From contig CAJAQB010000001.1 of assembly GCA_903943975.1 (NCBI GenBank), positions 1 through 64,000 of the forward strand: a stretch of 64,000 nt of DNA, given 5' to 3'. A model generated the notes under the pieces. That model saw only the letters and a list, made by a program, of their open reading frames with translations. It was not told the origin of the DNA and made no database searches. Below, piece after piece: positions 29,055-38,366 of the stretch. Source of the stretch: Synechococcus lacustris (lineage in GTDB: Bacteria; Cyanobacteriota; Cyanobacteriia; PCC-6307; Cyanobiaceae). How positions within the stretch are numbered: the first letter of the stretch is position 1; the number at the start of each line of letters is the position of its first letter. The position numbers and the translations under genes are program-made.

Positions 29055-29357
29055 GTGGTCTCTGTTGCTACCAAACAGCTACCAGGCCAGCATATTTCCG
29101 GCCTGAAGCTTTTGCGTTACTTTCGCTACAGTTTGCTGGCCCTGGCGCTACTCAACACGGCCAGCGCCCATGGGGAACTCCGTCAAGACTGTTTGGCCTG
29201 GGCCCGCAGCAGCGGCCCCCAGCAGCACGAGCTTGCCAACCGCATCGGCACAGAGCTGCTGCTCACCAAAAACCATCGGCTCGAGGGGTTAGATCCAGAC
29301 CATCCCCAGAGCCTTTACCGCTACCAAGACATTCAACGGGTCTGCCGGGGCAATTGA
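29055..29357 (+). CDS. Small secreted protein, function unknown
   Basis: Signal-peptide-like YSLLALALLNTASAHGE; the rest is unknown. Confidence 0.45.
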   Translation: MVSVATKQLPGQHISGLKLLRYFRYSLLALALLNTASAHGELRQDCLAWARSSGPQQHELANRIGTELLLTKNHRLEGLDPDHPQSLYRYQDIQRVCRGN

Positions 29358-29361
29358 ACAC

Positions 29362-30340
29362 TCAGGGGTTCTGGCGCTGGATCAAATCCTCGTAGGCCCT
29401 AGAGAAGCCTTCGCCAAGCGCCCCGCGCAGGCCGCCATCAGCGGCAAAAGCTTCCAGCGCCATGGGCAGATCCCTGGGTAGAGAAGCGGCTTGGGGGGGA
29501 TCGGTATAGCTGTTGGCGTCACACCTGGGGCCAGGGTCCAACTGCCGTTCGATGCCATCGAGACCCGCCGCCAGCACCGCCGCCTGCAGCAGGTAGGGGT
29601 TAGCCGCCCCATCGGCTAGGCGCAACTCCAGCCGTTGGTCATCCGGGATGCGCACCATATGGGTGCGGTTATTACCGCCATAGCTGATCCAGGCCGGAGA
29701 CCAGGTGGAACCGGAACTGGTCTGGGCACCAGCCAGCCGCAGATAACTGTTGGCCGTGGGATTGGTAATGGCGCAAAGGGCTGGGGCATGGGCCAAGATG
29801 CCGCCGAGGAAGTGATAGGCAAGTTGAGACAGTCCCAGCACCCCGGCGGGGTCATGGAAGAGATTGCGGCCCTCGCTGTTCCAGAGGGAAAGATGCAGGT
29901 GGGCGCCATTGCCGGTGAGCTGGGCAAATGGTTTGGGCTGGAAACTCACCCCAAGCCCATGGCGTTCAGCCACAGCCTGCACCATCACCCGGAAGAAGGC
30001 ATGGCGATCAGCGGTTAGCAACGAGCTAGCGAAGGTCCAATTCAGCTCAAATTGACCATTGGCATCCTCATGGTCGGCCTGATATGGGCGCCAACCCAAT
30101 TGCTCCATGCCCTCCAGCAGTTCAGCAATCAATGGGTAATGGCGCATCAGCGCCAGTTGGTCGTAGCAGGGCTTGGTTTGCTGATCAAGTTCATCGGCAA
30201 TCGCCGTACCCTGGCGGTTAACCAGGAAAAACTCCGGTTCAACCCCCGTACGAAAATCAAAGCCCAGGGCTGCGGCCCGGGCCAGTTGCCGCTGCAACAC
30301 CAACCGGGGAGACTGCTCTAGGGAAGGCGCCACTGGAAAA
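29362..30340 (-). pseudogene. GlnT-type glutamine synthetase, 5'-truncated
   Basis: SPRLVLQRQLARAAALGFDFRTGVEPEFFLV...GQFELNWTFASSLLTADRHAFFRVMVQ...NGAHLHLSLW...; the N-terminal beta-grasp part is missing and the upstream DNA belongs to a ureohydrolase. Confidence 0.75.
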
Positions 30341-30829
30341 CACATGGGCAATGCCCTTTGAAATCTGATCGAAAGATTTCTCGTTATTAGCTGGAATCGT
30401 GAAGATATCACCCACATCACAGAGCGTAATCTGTTCGCGCAGGTCTACCCCCATCTCATAGTTGTAGGGGGTATAGAGGGCCGAAATGCGACGGATACCC
30501 TGGGGACCAAAGCGGGTGCCTGGCCTGTAGGTGGTACCGCTGTCATGGGGTACGCCCACCACGGCCACATCAAATTCTCCGACCCGATTTACATCTTCGA
30601 TGTAAGGGGCCTTCATGAAAGTGTTGATGCCCGCATAATGGGGCAATTCGCCCCTCGAAAAGGTGGAAATTCGGCGGTCAATAATGCTTTCGGCCGCCTC
30701 CAGCCCATAGCGATGGCCCTGGTCCACCTCCTGTTGCCAGCCCGTAAGAGGCAGGGAACGTTCTTTCTCAAGGGCCTCCATCCCTTCAGTGGGATGGCGA
30801 CGCTCAAAGGCGCCTGAAACTTCTGTCAT
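30330..30829 (-). pseudogene. Ureohydrolase (agmatinase family; probable guanidine hydrolase), 3'-truncated
   Basis: MTEVSGAFERRHPTEGMEALEKERSLPLTGWQQEVDQGHRYGLEAAESIIDRRISTFSRGELPHYAGINTFMKAPYIEDVNRVGEFDVAVVGVPHDSGTTYRPGTRFGPQGIRRIS...AHVFSSGAFP, then loss of frame; metal-binding C-terminal motifs absent. Confidence 0.75.
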
Positions 30830-30851
30830 TGGCGGGCGGCGGGGGGTGGGG

Positions 30852-30973
30852 CGGTCTCCCGGGCTTTTATCCCTCCGTGCAACCGGGTTTACCCCGGTGA
30901 GTTCCTCTCGGACCAGACACCCAGAAGCCAATCGCCGGGACGATCAGAGGCTGGGTCGGAACCCTAGGAACTA
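30852..30973 (-). promoter_or_regulatory. Guanidine-I (ykkC) riboswitch
   Basis: Minus strand: ttcctagggttccgaccc...tggcttctgggtgtctggtccgagaggaactcaccggggtaaacccggttgcacggagggataaaagcccgggaga. CUAGGGUUCCG, GGUCCGAGAG and ACGG(A)GGGAUAAAAGCCCGGGAGA are hallmark conserved blocks. Confidence 0.9.
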
Positions 30974-31233
30974 CTTCCGCCTTTCAATGGTCAGGCTAGT
31001 GGGACTGGGCCGCTGTAACGCTTGCTACGGAAAGCCGCAGCAGTCAGCAAAAGATTCGAATGGCCTGGCTAGGCGCTCCCCTCGCGACGAACCAGTGGCG
31101 CCCCTTGTTGAGTGCGGATTTAATACCAACACCCAGACCCACGAAAAAGCAACAAATCAACTATTATTTGCCTATACCTGGCGATTAAGGGGCACTTTAA
31201 ACATGATTGCCACAGGGTATTTGCGCCAATCAT

Positions 31234-31246
31234 GTTCAGAGTGAAC
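31234..31246. promoter_or_regulatory. Palindrome GTTCA-N3-TGAAC upstream of the 2Fe-2S ferredoxin gene (copy 1)
   Basis: GTTCAGAGTGAAC followed by tcgaTTGAGTGCAG. Confidence 0.5.
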
Positions 31247-31342
31247 TCGATTGAGTGCAGTCTAAGACCTGGGGAAACAAGCCAAAAACAGCATCAAACC
31301 CGATCCAGATCCCCAACAGTGGGCGGGTTAGCAAATGGGTCA

Positions 31343-31642
31343 ATGGCAACCTTCAACGTTCAATTAGTGAACAAGCGCAAAAACCTGGATGTGGTGATTC
31401 CAGTGGGAGAAGGGCAGACTATCTATGATGCCTCTCTGGATGCGGGCCTAGATCTTCCCTACAGCTGTGGCACAGGCAATTGTTCCAGCTGCACAGGCAA
31501 GGTGGAAGAGGGTTCCGTTGAACATGAAAATCAGAAGTTCCTCAGCGATGAGCAGATCGCCAGTGGCTATGTGCTGCTCTGCACCGCTAAGCCGCTGAGC
31601 GATTGCCGCATCCGCACCCACCAGGAGGCCTATCTGGTTTGA
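31343..31642 (+). CDS. 2Fe-2S ferredoxin, FdxH-like (nif-associated)
   Basis: MATFNVQLVNKRKNLDVVIPVGEGQTIYDASLDAGLDLPYSCGTGNCSSCTGKVEEGSVEHENQKFLSDEQIASGYVLLCTAKPLSDCRIRTHQEAYLV. Confidence 0.88.
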   Translation: MATFNVQLVNKRKNLDVVIPVGEGQTIYDASLDAGLDLPYSCGTGNCSSCTGKVEEGSVEHENQKFLSDEQIASGYVLLCTAKPLSDCRIRTHQEAYLV

Positions 31643-31766
31643 ACTGGGGGCCCAAGGGGGCTGAGCAGGGGATTTCCGTAGCATCAATGGCAGCACAGTA
31701 TCCCTGAAGCGATCAATGCTGTGGGCATGTTTCCCCTGAACCAGTCCCCCAAAACTGGTCAGCCCT

Positions 31767-33446
31767 GTGGAGATGAGTCGAACGATTCCGGTCAGTGCCT
31801 GTGATCTCTGCGGCACCTGTGCGAGCACCTGTCCCTACGGGGCGATTTCCTTGGTGCAGGGCCGTTACAAAATCGACCCAAACCTCTGCAAAAACTGCAA
31901 AGACGAGGGGGGGAAACCGGTTTGCGTGATCACCTGCCCAGGCAGCCTTCCCCAAGCGGCCAAGGCCCGACGGGGCCGTGGACGACTGCTTAGTAGGGGG
32001 GCGGCCGAGCTGGAGGCCCCAGCCGAAGATCGCCAAATGCATTTCGCCTCCTGCCTACCGGTGTGGGAGGCCGCCAACTTGTTGTCCCAGGGGCTCGACG
32101 CCTGCCAAGGGGAACAGCCCAGGCTGCTGATCGAACGCCAGGCCTCCCAGGTCTGGATGGGGCTGGGGCTGGCGGCGGAGCTGCGGGCCGATGCCAAGGG
32201 GCGCTGGCGCTCGCCAGAGGCGATGGCGCCGCTGCCGCGCAACCAGGCCCTAAAGGCCCTCAACGGCTTTGATCCCCGCAATGTGGCCCTGCATTTACTC
32301 TTGGCGGCCAGGGCCACAGGCCTCAACGAGGCCTGGGCAGAAACGATCGTGCTCGACGATCGCTACCTAGAGCGGATGCTCGGCCTAGACCGTCGCCGCG
32401 ACCTGAACCGACCGGAACGGCTCAGCCTGATCAAAACGATGATGCTGCAGGTGCTGCGGCTGGTGCTGGAGCTGCGCTGTGAAGCAATGGGCAGCCTGCC
32501 GGAGCTAACAATTAGCAAAGATCCCCTCTGGCGGCTGCTGGAGCTCGAACACCATTTTCAAACCGATGAATTAGGCCAAACCCACCTGGCTGGACTGACA
32601 TTCCACCTGCGGGCTGGCGGCTGGAGCCGGTATTTCCTTAATGCCGCCGGTCAACGTGAGCAAACGGCCCTACTGCAATACGGCCAACTGCCGATGGAAT
32701 TACCCCGGGCTGTGATGCGCCATTGGCAACAGCACCCCGGCGCCGTGCGTTTACTGGTGTGGCTGCTATTCAAACTGCGGCTGGGGCAACAACACACCCT
32801 GCTGGTTTCCACCTTGATGCGGATCGCCTACGGCCAGGAGCGCCTGCAGGCTGCCGGCCAAGACCGGGAACTACGCAAACGCTTGGTGCGTTCCTATGAG
32901 GCCGATCTGTTGGTACTGCTAGAGGAGGGGCTGAGGGCCCGCTTCCATCCCCAGCTCTATCCCGATGAGATCAGACCCCTATGGCACACCCTGGAGGAAG
33001 TGCCAGACGACCCGGAGGAGGCCATTGCCTACTGGACCCGCGATGGGGCCAGCGACCAAAGCCTCACCGACCAGGCCCCCCGTAATAAGTACCGACGCCT
33101 GATGCAGGCCCGCATCCAGGGCTTTGATCTGGATGGTGGTTGGCGCCAGGGGCGAGGTGAACGTTCCAACCGCCGCGCTTTACCCGCCAAGGGTCCGCAA
33201 AATATGGCGGAAGCCGATCCGTTACTACAGCCCCAGGCGATCCAGGAGGCGCGGCTACGGCTGGGCCTAAGCCAACGGTCCCTGGCCGGCTTAATGCAAC
33301 GCAGCCAGAGCTGGGTACGGGATCTTGAAAGTGGTCGCTGCAAGGCTTCTGCCACAGATCGCCAACTGCTCGAACGGGTGCTGGAGCTGAAAGCCCCGGA
33401 CCCCACCCCGAATAAATCGCTGGTTTCAGCAGCGTCGAGCGGCTAA
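31767..33446 (+). CDS. cnfR: CnfR/PatB-type nif regulator: N-terminal bis-4Fe-4S ferredoxin domain and C-terminal HTH
   Basis: CDLCGTCASTCPYG and CKNCKDEGGKPVCVITCP at the N-terminus; EARLRLGLSQRSLAGLMQRSQSWVRDLESGR HTH at the C-terminus; located in the nif island. Confidence 0.8.
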   Translation: MEMSRTIPVSACDLCGTCASTCPYGAISLVQGRYKIDPNLCKNCKDEGGKPVCVITCPGSLPQAAKARRGRGRLLSRGAAELEAPAEDRQMHFASCLPVWEAANLLSQGLDACQGEQPRLLIERQASQVWMGLGLAAELRADAKGRWRSPEAMAPLPRNQALKALNGFDPRNVALHLLLAARATGLNEAWAETIVLDDRYLERMLGLDRRRDLNRPERLSLIKTMMLQVLRLVLELRCEAMGSLPELTISKDPLWRLLELEHHFQTDELGQTHLAGLTFHLRAGGWSRYFLNAAGQREQTALLQYGQLPMELPRAVMRHWQQHPGAVRLLVWLLFKLRLGQQHTLLVSTLMRIAYGQERLQAAGQDRELRKRLVRSYEADLLVLLEEGLRARFHPQLYPDEIRPLWHTLEEVPDDPEEAIAYWTRDGASDQSLTDQAPRNKYRRLMQARIQGFDLDGGWRQGRGERSNRRALPAKGPQNMAEADPLLQPQAIQEARLRLGLSQRSLAGLMQRSQSWVRDLESGRCKASATDRQLLERVLELKAPDPTPNKSLVSAASSG

Positions 33447-33511
33447 ATGCAGATGCACAATTTAACTGGCAGCGACCCTGCCAGGCCCACAAATCAATCC
33501 CAGCGGTTATT

Positions 33512-33524
33512 GTTCATTCTGAAC
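33512..33524. promoter_or_regulatory. Palindrome GTTCA-N3-TGAAC upstream of fdxB (copy 2)
   Basis: GTTCATTCTGAAC followed by gggTTGAGTGCAG, the same downstream decamer as copy 1. Confidence 0.5.
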
Positions 33525-33634
33525 GGGTTGAGTGCAGCAAGCAACCACAAATCGCTAGCATGTAAGGAAGACAAAACCCTGCAAGTAAAGGAAACAGGGA
33601 GATAACCTGGCTTTGCGGCCAAAGCATCCCTACC

Positions 33635-33952
33635 ATGACAACCACCAGCGCCACTAACCTACTAAGCGGCCTAAACTTCGGCGGCAAAAGCTGGACGCCA
33701 AATTTCGTTCAAACGATCGACCAGAGTCTCTGCATCGGCTGTGGTCGTTGCTTTAAATCCTGCGGCCGCTCAGTGCTGATGCTGCGCTGCCTTGATGAAA
33801 ATGGAAACCTGATAAGTAGCGATGATGAAGAAGATGAAGAATACGAACGCAAGGTGATGACCATTGCCAGCCAAGACAATTGCATCGGCTGTGAAAGCTG
33901 TTCAAGGGCCTGTCCGAAGGGTTGCCTCAGCCATGCCCCCTTGGCGGTTTGA
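33635..33952 (+). CDS. fdxB: Ferredoxin III, nif-specific
   Basis: [16 protein letters not shown]...[20 protein letters not shown]. Confidence 0.9.
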   Translation: MTTTSATNLLSGLNFGGKSWTPNFVQTIDQSLCIGCGRCFKSCGRSVLMLRCLDENGNLISSDDEEDEEYERKVMTIASQDNCIGCESCSRACPKGCLSHAPLAV

Positions 33953-33961
33953 GGCCAGGTC

Positions 33962-34390
33962 TCAGTTAGGCACGCCGAGGATGATCGAGGAGGCCTTGAT
34001 CACCACCTCGGCAGTGCCGCCAGCGGCAAGGCCCAGCTCCTGGACAGCCCCAAGAGTAACGATCGCATGGATTGCAGTGCCATTGGCCAGGGCCAGGCTC
34101 ACCTCAGCATTTACAGCCCCAGGCGTAACAGATTGAATCGATGCCTTGATAATATTGCGGGCCGAGAGTTTGTAGCCCGAGCTATCAGTTAGCAACAAAA
34201 TAGAAGAAGCCTTAACTAGGGCCACCACCGGTTTGCCCACCAGGATACCGAGGCTTTCAGCGCTTTTGTTGGTAATGATTGCCACGAGGCTTTCGCCCCC
34301 CGCCAGGCTCAGATCCACCTCGCTGTTCACAGCCCCTGCTGTAATCCCTGTCACCGTGCCAATCAGGACGTTGCGAGCACTCACTTTCAT
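33962..34390 (-). CDS. Molybdenum-pterin-binding protein with two TOBE/Mop domains
   Basis: MKVSARNVLIGTVTGITAGAVNSEVDLSLAGGESLVAIITNKSAESLGILVGKPVVALVKASSILL, then a second KLSARNIIKASIQSVTPGAVNAEVSLAL repeat. Confidence 0.9.
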   Translation of the reverse strand: MKVSARNVLIGTVTGITAGAVNSEVDLSLAGGESLVAIITNKSAESLGILVGKPVVALVKASSILLLTDSSGYKLSARNIIKASIQSVTPGAVNAEVSLALANGTAIHAIVTLGAVQELGLAAGGTAEVVIKASSIILGVPN

Positions 34391-34419
34391 GCTGATCTGA
34401 AGCTGAATTGATCAATTTA

Positions 34420-36348
34420 TTATACAGCTGTTTCACACAACAGCAACAGCCGCGCCTCCGCCACCGATAACAACCAAGGCTGGGGATGCTCCCGCAGCTC
34501 AAGCCAGTCCTCACGGCGGATCTCCACTTGAATTGGCGAGGGATGCTGATTTTGATCAAGGTTGGCTTTCGGATTTTTACTCGGTTTAGCCGCTATTACA
34601 TACACACTTACTCGATGGGGGCCCTCACTGAACTTCTGCAGCTCACAGAGCCATTGGTTGGGCCCCAGCTGGCTGCCGGCGGCTGGGGCAGGGTTGAGCT
34701 TGAGGTGGTTAGCCCGGATACCCACTTGACTGAACTGCGACTTTGGGGGAAGTTCAACACTGATTTGCAACTGCCAATCCAGCGCCCATAGCTGGGTGGG
34801 ATCCGGCAAGCGCCGCAGCCTTGAAAAATTCTTACAGCCACTGAGGCGAGCCACGATCAATTGCTGGGGGTGATCAAACACCCCATGCTTAGGCCCATGG
34901 GCGAGCACCTGGCCGCGGTCAAGCACGATCAAGTCATCACAAAGCCGGTAAGCCTCCTCCAGGTCATGGGTCACCAGCATGGCAGGCACACCACAGTCCT
35001 TCAACAGATCAGCCATTTGCTGCTGGAGTTGGCGCCGTAGGTAGGTATCTTGGGCAGAAAAAGGCTCATCCAGCAGCAACATTTCAGGCTCAATCGCCAG
35101 GGCCCTGGCCAAGGCCACCCGTTGCTGCTGACCGCCTGAAAGCTGGCCTGGAAAGCGTTGGGCCATGGCCAAAAGCCCGACGCGGCTGAGTTGATCGGCC
35201 ACCCGCTGCCGCCGCTCACTGGCAGGCAAATGAGCGAGACCAAAGCCCACATTATCCAGCACACTAAGGTGCGGAAACAGGGCATAATGTTGAAATACCA
35301 AACCCATTCGCCGCTTTTGCAGTGGCACGTTCACCGCGCTCCTACTATCAAACAAAAGGCGCCCATTCAGTTCGATGCGTCCCCTGGAGGGTGCATCCAA
35401 TCCAGCAAGGCAGCGCAGCAATTGACTCTTACCTGCCCCGGAAGCGCCAAGAATGCCTAGGCGCCCAGAGCTAGTTTCAAAATCAAGCTGCAAGGGAAAA
35501 TCTGCCAACTGACGTTCAAGCGCCACACTCAAATGAAATGACTGCGCTTTTAAAACTGCTGGCTTAGGCGGCTCAGGGATCAGTGGTGGCTGGACCAGCT
35601 GGGCCTCAAGTTGCGGGGCTCTCGAGCCATGCTGGCGGGCAAATCTTTGACCATTGGCCCTGCGTTCCAGCCGTTGCATCAGCAGCAGGCTTATGCCATT
35701 GAGGGCCAACACAAACATCGTCCAGAACCAGGCCCTACTGGTATCACCAGCGTCAACAGCGGCAAAAATTGCCAGGGGAAGGGTTTGGGTTCTACCGGGA
35801 ATATTGCCAGCCAACATCAAGGTGGTGCCAAATTCCCCCAGGGCCCGGGCAAAGCTAAGGCTGATGCCGGCCACCAGCCCCGGCAAGGCCAATGGCAAGC
35901 TGATTTCACGCATCACCCGCCATTCAGAGGCACCAAGGCTGCGGGCCACCTGGGGCAATGAATCATCAATCTGATCCAGAGCTGCCAAGGCAGAGCGATA
36001 CATCAAGGGGAAAGCACACACGCTAGAACTAAGCACCGTGGCCTGCCAAGTAAAAACAATCTCGATGCCAATTTCATGCAAGGGGCCACCTATCGGGCCA
36101 TGGCGACCAAGCAATTGCAGCAAGATAAATCCCAGCACCGTGGGTGGCAGCACCAGGGGCGAAAGCAGCAGCAGATCAGCTGCAGTGCGTTTCGCCCCAT
36201 GCCAGAGCCGTACCTGCTGGGCGCTGTAGATACCAAGGGGAGCCACCAGCAGAACAGCCAGGCTGGCACTGCGCAGCGACAGCCAGAGGGGGGAGAGGTC
36301 AACGGTTGACAAGTAACTGATGAAGCTAGGGGCCCCCAAGGGAATCAC
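34420..36348 (-). CDS. modBC: Molybdate ABC transporter, permease-ATPase fusion
   Basis: ModB-like permease, then LGILGASGAGKSQLLRCLAGLD, LSGGQQQRVALARALAIEPEMLLLDEPFSAQD. Confidence 0.9.
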   Translation of the reverse strand: MIPLGAPSFISYLSTVDLSPLWLSLRSASLAVLLVAPLGIYSAQQVRLWHGAKRTAADLLLLSPLVLPPTVLGFILLQLLGRHGPIGGPLHEIGIEIVFTWQATVLSSSVCAFPLMYRSALAALDQIDDSLPQVARSLGASEWRVMREISLPLALPGLVAGISLSFARALGEFGTTLMLAGNIPGRTQTLPLAIFAAVDAGDTSRAWFWTMFVLALNGISLLLMQRLERRANGQRFARQHGSRAPQLEAQLVQPPLIPEPPKPAVLKAQSFHLSVALERQLADFPLQLDFETSSGRLGILGASGAGKSQLLRCLAGLDAPSRGRIELNGRLLFDSRSAVNVPLQKRRMGLVFQHYALFPHLSVLDNVGFGLAHLPASERRQRVADQLSRVGLLAMAQRFPGQLSGGQQQRVALARALAIEPEMLLLDEPFSAQDTYLRRQLQQQMADLLKDCGVPAMLVTHDLEEAYRLCDDLIVLDRGQVLAHGPKHGVFDHPQQLIVARLSGCKNFSRLRRLPDPTQLWALDWQLQISVELPPKSQFSQVGIRANHLKLNPAPAAGSQLGPNQWLCELQKFSEGPHRVSVYVIAAKPSKNPKANLDQNQHPSPIQVEIRREDWLELREHPQPWLLSVAEARLLLLCETAV

Positions 36349-37187
36349 TTGGCGCCAGGAGTAACAGCACCACTAGAGAGGGGAATCAAGCCATAACGCT
36401 TGAACACCTGGCTCGCTTGGGGGGTGGTGAGCGACGACAGGTAGGCCTTAGCTTGCTGCGGTTGGCCACTGCTTTTAATCACAGCAGCGCTATAACGAAT
36501 CGGCAGGTGGCTTTTGGGCAGTGCAGCCGCAACAATACGCAGGTTAGCCACGTTCTGCACATCACTACGATAAACAAAGCCAGCATCCACATCGCCAGCA
36601 GCTATGGCATTAGCCACAGCTCTCACTGAACCCAAGGGCACCAACTTAGCTTGAACCGCATCGGTAAGCTTGTAAAAAGCCAGGGTCTGACGGGCATAAT
36701 CACCGGCGGGCACACTGCCATCACCGATTGCAATCCGGCGAATTGAATCAGCGGTGAGCCCCTGGATAGACAGGGAACTTAGGTTGCTTGATGTGGGAAC
36801 AACCAGCACAAGTTCATTGCCAAGGATATCGCGACGGCTACCGGGTAGCAGCAGCCCTGCCTTATCTAGGGCTTCCATCTGCTTTTCAGCGGCGCTAACA
36901 AATACATCAATGGGCGCCCCTTCCTGAATCTGCTTTTGCAACACACCAGAGGAAGCAAAATTGAAAGTGGGCGTCGGCAACTTTTGAGCCTTGGCAAAGC
37001 CAGGGGCCAGGGCCTGCAGCGGTTCAGTTAAACTCACTGCAGCCCCCACCAGCAAAGGGGCACCAGGGGCCGCCTGACTAGCGGCAAGGCCAAAACCAGA
37101 AACTGCAAGCAAGCCAAGAACGGTAAAACCGGCAACCAGCAGGGAACGACGACGAAGCATACTAAACATCGCATCAAAGATGAACAA
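36345..37187 (-). CDS. modA: Molybdate ABC transporter substrate-binding protein
   Basis: LLVGAAVSLTEPLQALAPGFAKAQKLPTPTFNFASSGVLQKQIQEGAPIDVFVSAAEKQMEAL; overlaps modBC. Confidence 0.92.
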   Translation of the reverse strand: MFIFDAMFSMLRRRSLLVAGFTVLGLLAVSGFGLAASQAAPGAPLLVGAAVSLTEPLQALAPGFAKAQKLPTPTFNFASSGVLQKQIQEGAPIDVFVSAAEKQMEALDKAGLLLPGSRRDILGNELVLVVPTSSNLSSLSIQGLTADSIRRIAIGDGSVPAGDYARQTLAFYKLTDAVQAKLVPLGSVRAVANAIAAGDVDAGFVYRSDVQNVANLRIVAAALPKSHLPIRYSAAVIKSSGQPQQAKAYLSSLTTPQASQVFKRYGLIPLSSGAVTPGAK

Positions 37188-37332
37188 ATAAGACTATAGG
37201 CCAACCAAAAGCAGCAAGAACAAGACCACTCAACCTTGCTTGCTTCAGCCAAGCAATGATGTCGCGCAAAACACAAGCTGCAATGATAAATCGAAGCAAT
37301 TTCGCGAAAAACCAGGTTCCTGACAGCTACAA

Positions 37333-37345
37333 GTTCAGAGTGAAC
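37333..37345. promoter_or_regulatory. Palindrome GTTCA-N3-TGAAC upstream of modA (copy 3)
   Basis: GTTCAGAGTGAAC, identical to copy 1. Confidence 0.5.
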
Positions 37346-37445
37346 AGAAAAAACAAACAATGAGGGGGCGACAAGCTAAAAATATAAACTGTAGGAAAAA
37401 TTTAGGGCAGGGGTACGGGTATTTACCCGTTAGCCTGAAGTCCGG

Positions 37446-37856
37446 CTATGCGTGCTGGCAGGATTCCAGGTTCCAATTATTGGCCGTAGCTAAATTGCCT
37501 GCAGGGCTTAAACCAATCCAGTCCTGCAAAAGCCCTGGATCAAAACCACAAACGCGGCGATTACCCACTACCATCAAGGGGCGACGGATCAGTAGCGGGT
37601 CTTCCAACATCAACTCGAGCGCCGCATCTGCATCAAGGGCAGCGGGATTAATCTCACCAGACTTAACTCTTGGCGCATTCATGTTGAAGCGCTCAGCAAC
37701 GGGCAAACCAGAGAAATACTTTGCCAACTCACTGGCCCGCCAGGGCTGGGTAAGTAAATCCTGCACATCAATGCGATGGCCAGACTCCCGCAGCAATCTC
37801 AACTGCTTACCAGCCGCGAGGCAGCCAAGCTTGGTGTAGAAGGTGATGTAGGCCAT
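37446..37856 (-). CDS. ArsC/Spx-like nitrogenase-associated protein (NifO-like)
   Basis: MAYITFYTKLGCLAAGKQLRLLRESGHRIDVQDLLTQPWRASELAKYFSGLPVAERFNMNAPRVKSGEINP; gene context. Confidence 0.8.
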   Translation of the reverse strand: MAYITFYTKLGCLAAGKQLRLLRESGHRIDVQDLLTQPWRASELAKYFSGLPVAERFNMNAPRVKSGEINPAALDADAALELMLEDPLLIRRPLMVVGNRRVCGFDPGLLQDWIGLSPAGNLATANNWNLESCQHA

Positions 37857-37866
37857 AGGGGCAAAC

Positions 37867-38070
37867 TCAGAGGCGACGGGCTTCAACGGTGCAGGGAATT
37901 TTCAAGGAATCAAAACTGGTATCAAGCTGGAGTTCCCAACCATTAGCAAGGGTAATAATACTGTTTCCAGTATCATCAAGACGCTGCTCAGTGATTTCTT
38001 CCTCGAGATCCTTTTTGGCAATATAAGCCAAAAGCTGATCAGTCTGGCTGTTGCGAAGCATCACTTTCAT
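37867..38070 (-). CDS. nifT: NifT/FixU
   Basis: MKVMLRNSQTDQLLAYIAKKDLEEEI...GWELQLD; context. Confidence 0.88.
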   Translation of the reverse strand: MKVMLRNSQTDQLLAYIAKKDLEEEITEQRLDDTGNSIITLANGWELQLDTSFDSLKIPCTVEARRL

Positions 38071-38366
38071 TTAGCAATCTCAGGGGTTTGGGCAGGAACA
38101 TAGGCTGGATCGTCACAGCTGATCAACTCCAGGCGGCGGCAGCCAACGATGCGACCGGTGGCCATAAAGTGGACGGCATAGATATAAGAAGTTTGCAGGA
38201 AAGTGCCAATGCTGATCACATAGCCAGTTTCCCCCTTCTTAGCCAGATTGGCGCCGATATCCACCCCGGGGAAGGTGCCATCATTGCGAATCATCTTGCG
38301 TAACTGCACCTTTTCACCAATTTCAAAAATCGGTGGGCCGTCTAGCTCCTGTTCATCGGAAATCAT
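38067..38366 (-). CDS. nifZ: NifZ
   Basis: PPIFEIGEKVQLRKMIRNDGTFPGVDIGANLAKKGETGYVISIGTFLQTSYIYAVHFMATGRIVGCRRLEL. Confidence 0.9.
   Translation of the reverse strand: MISDEQELDGPPIFEIGEKVQLRKMIRNDGTFPGVDIGANLAKKGETGYVISIGTFLQTSYIYAVHFMATGRIVGCRRLELISCDDPAYVPAQTPEIAK

Noticed and set aside
30789-31244. 151-aa plus-strand ORF
   Set aside because: Runs antisense through the guanidine-I riboswitch and the ureohydrolase 5' end; RNA structure explains the sequence better.
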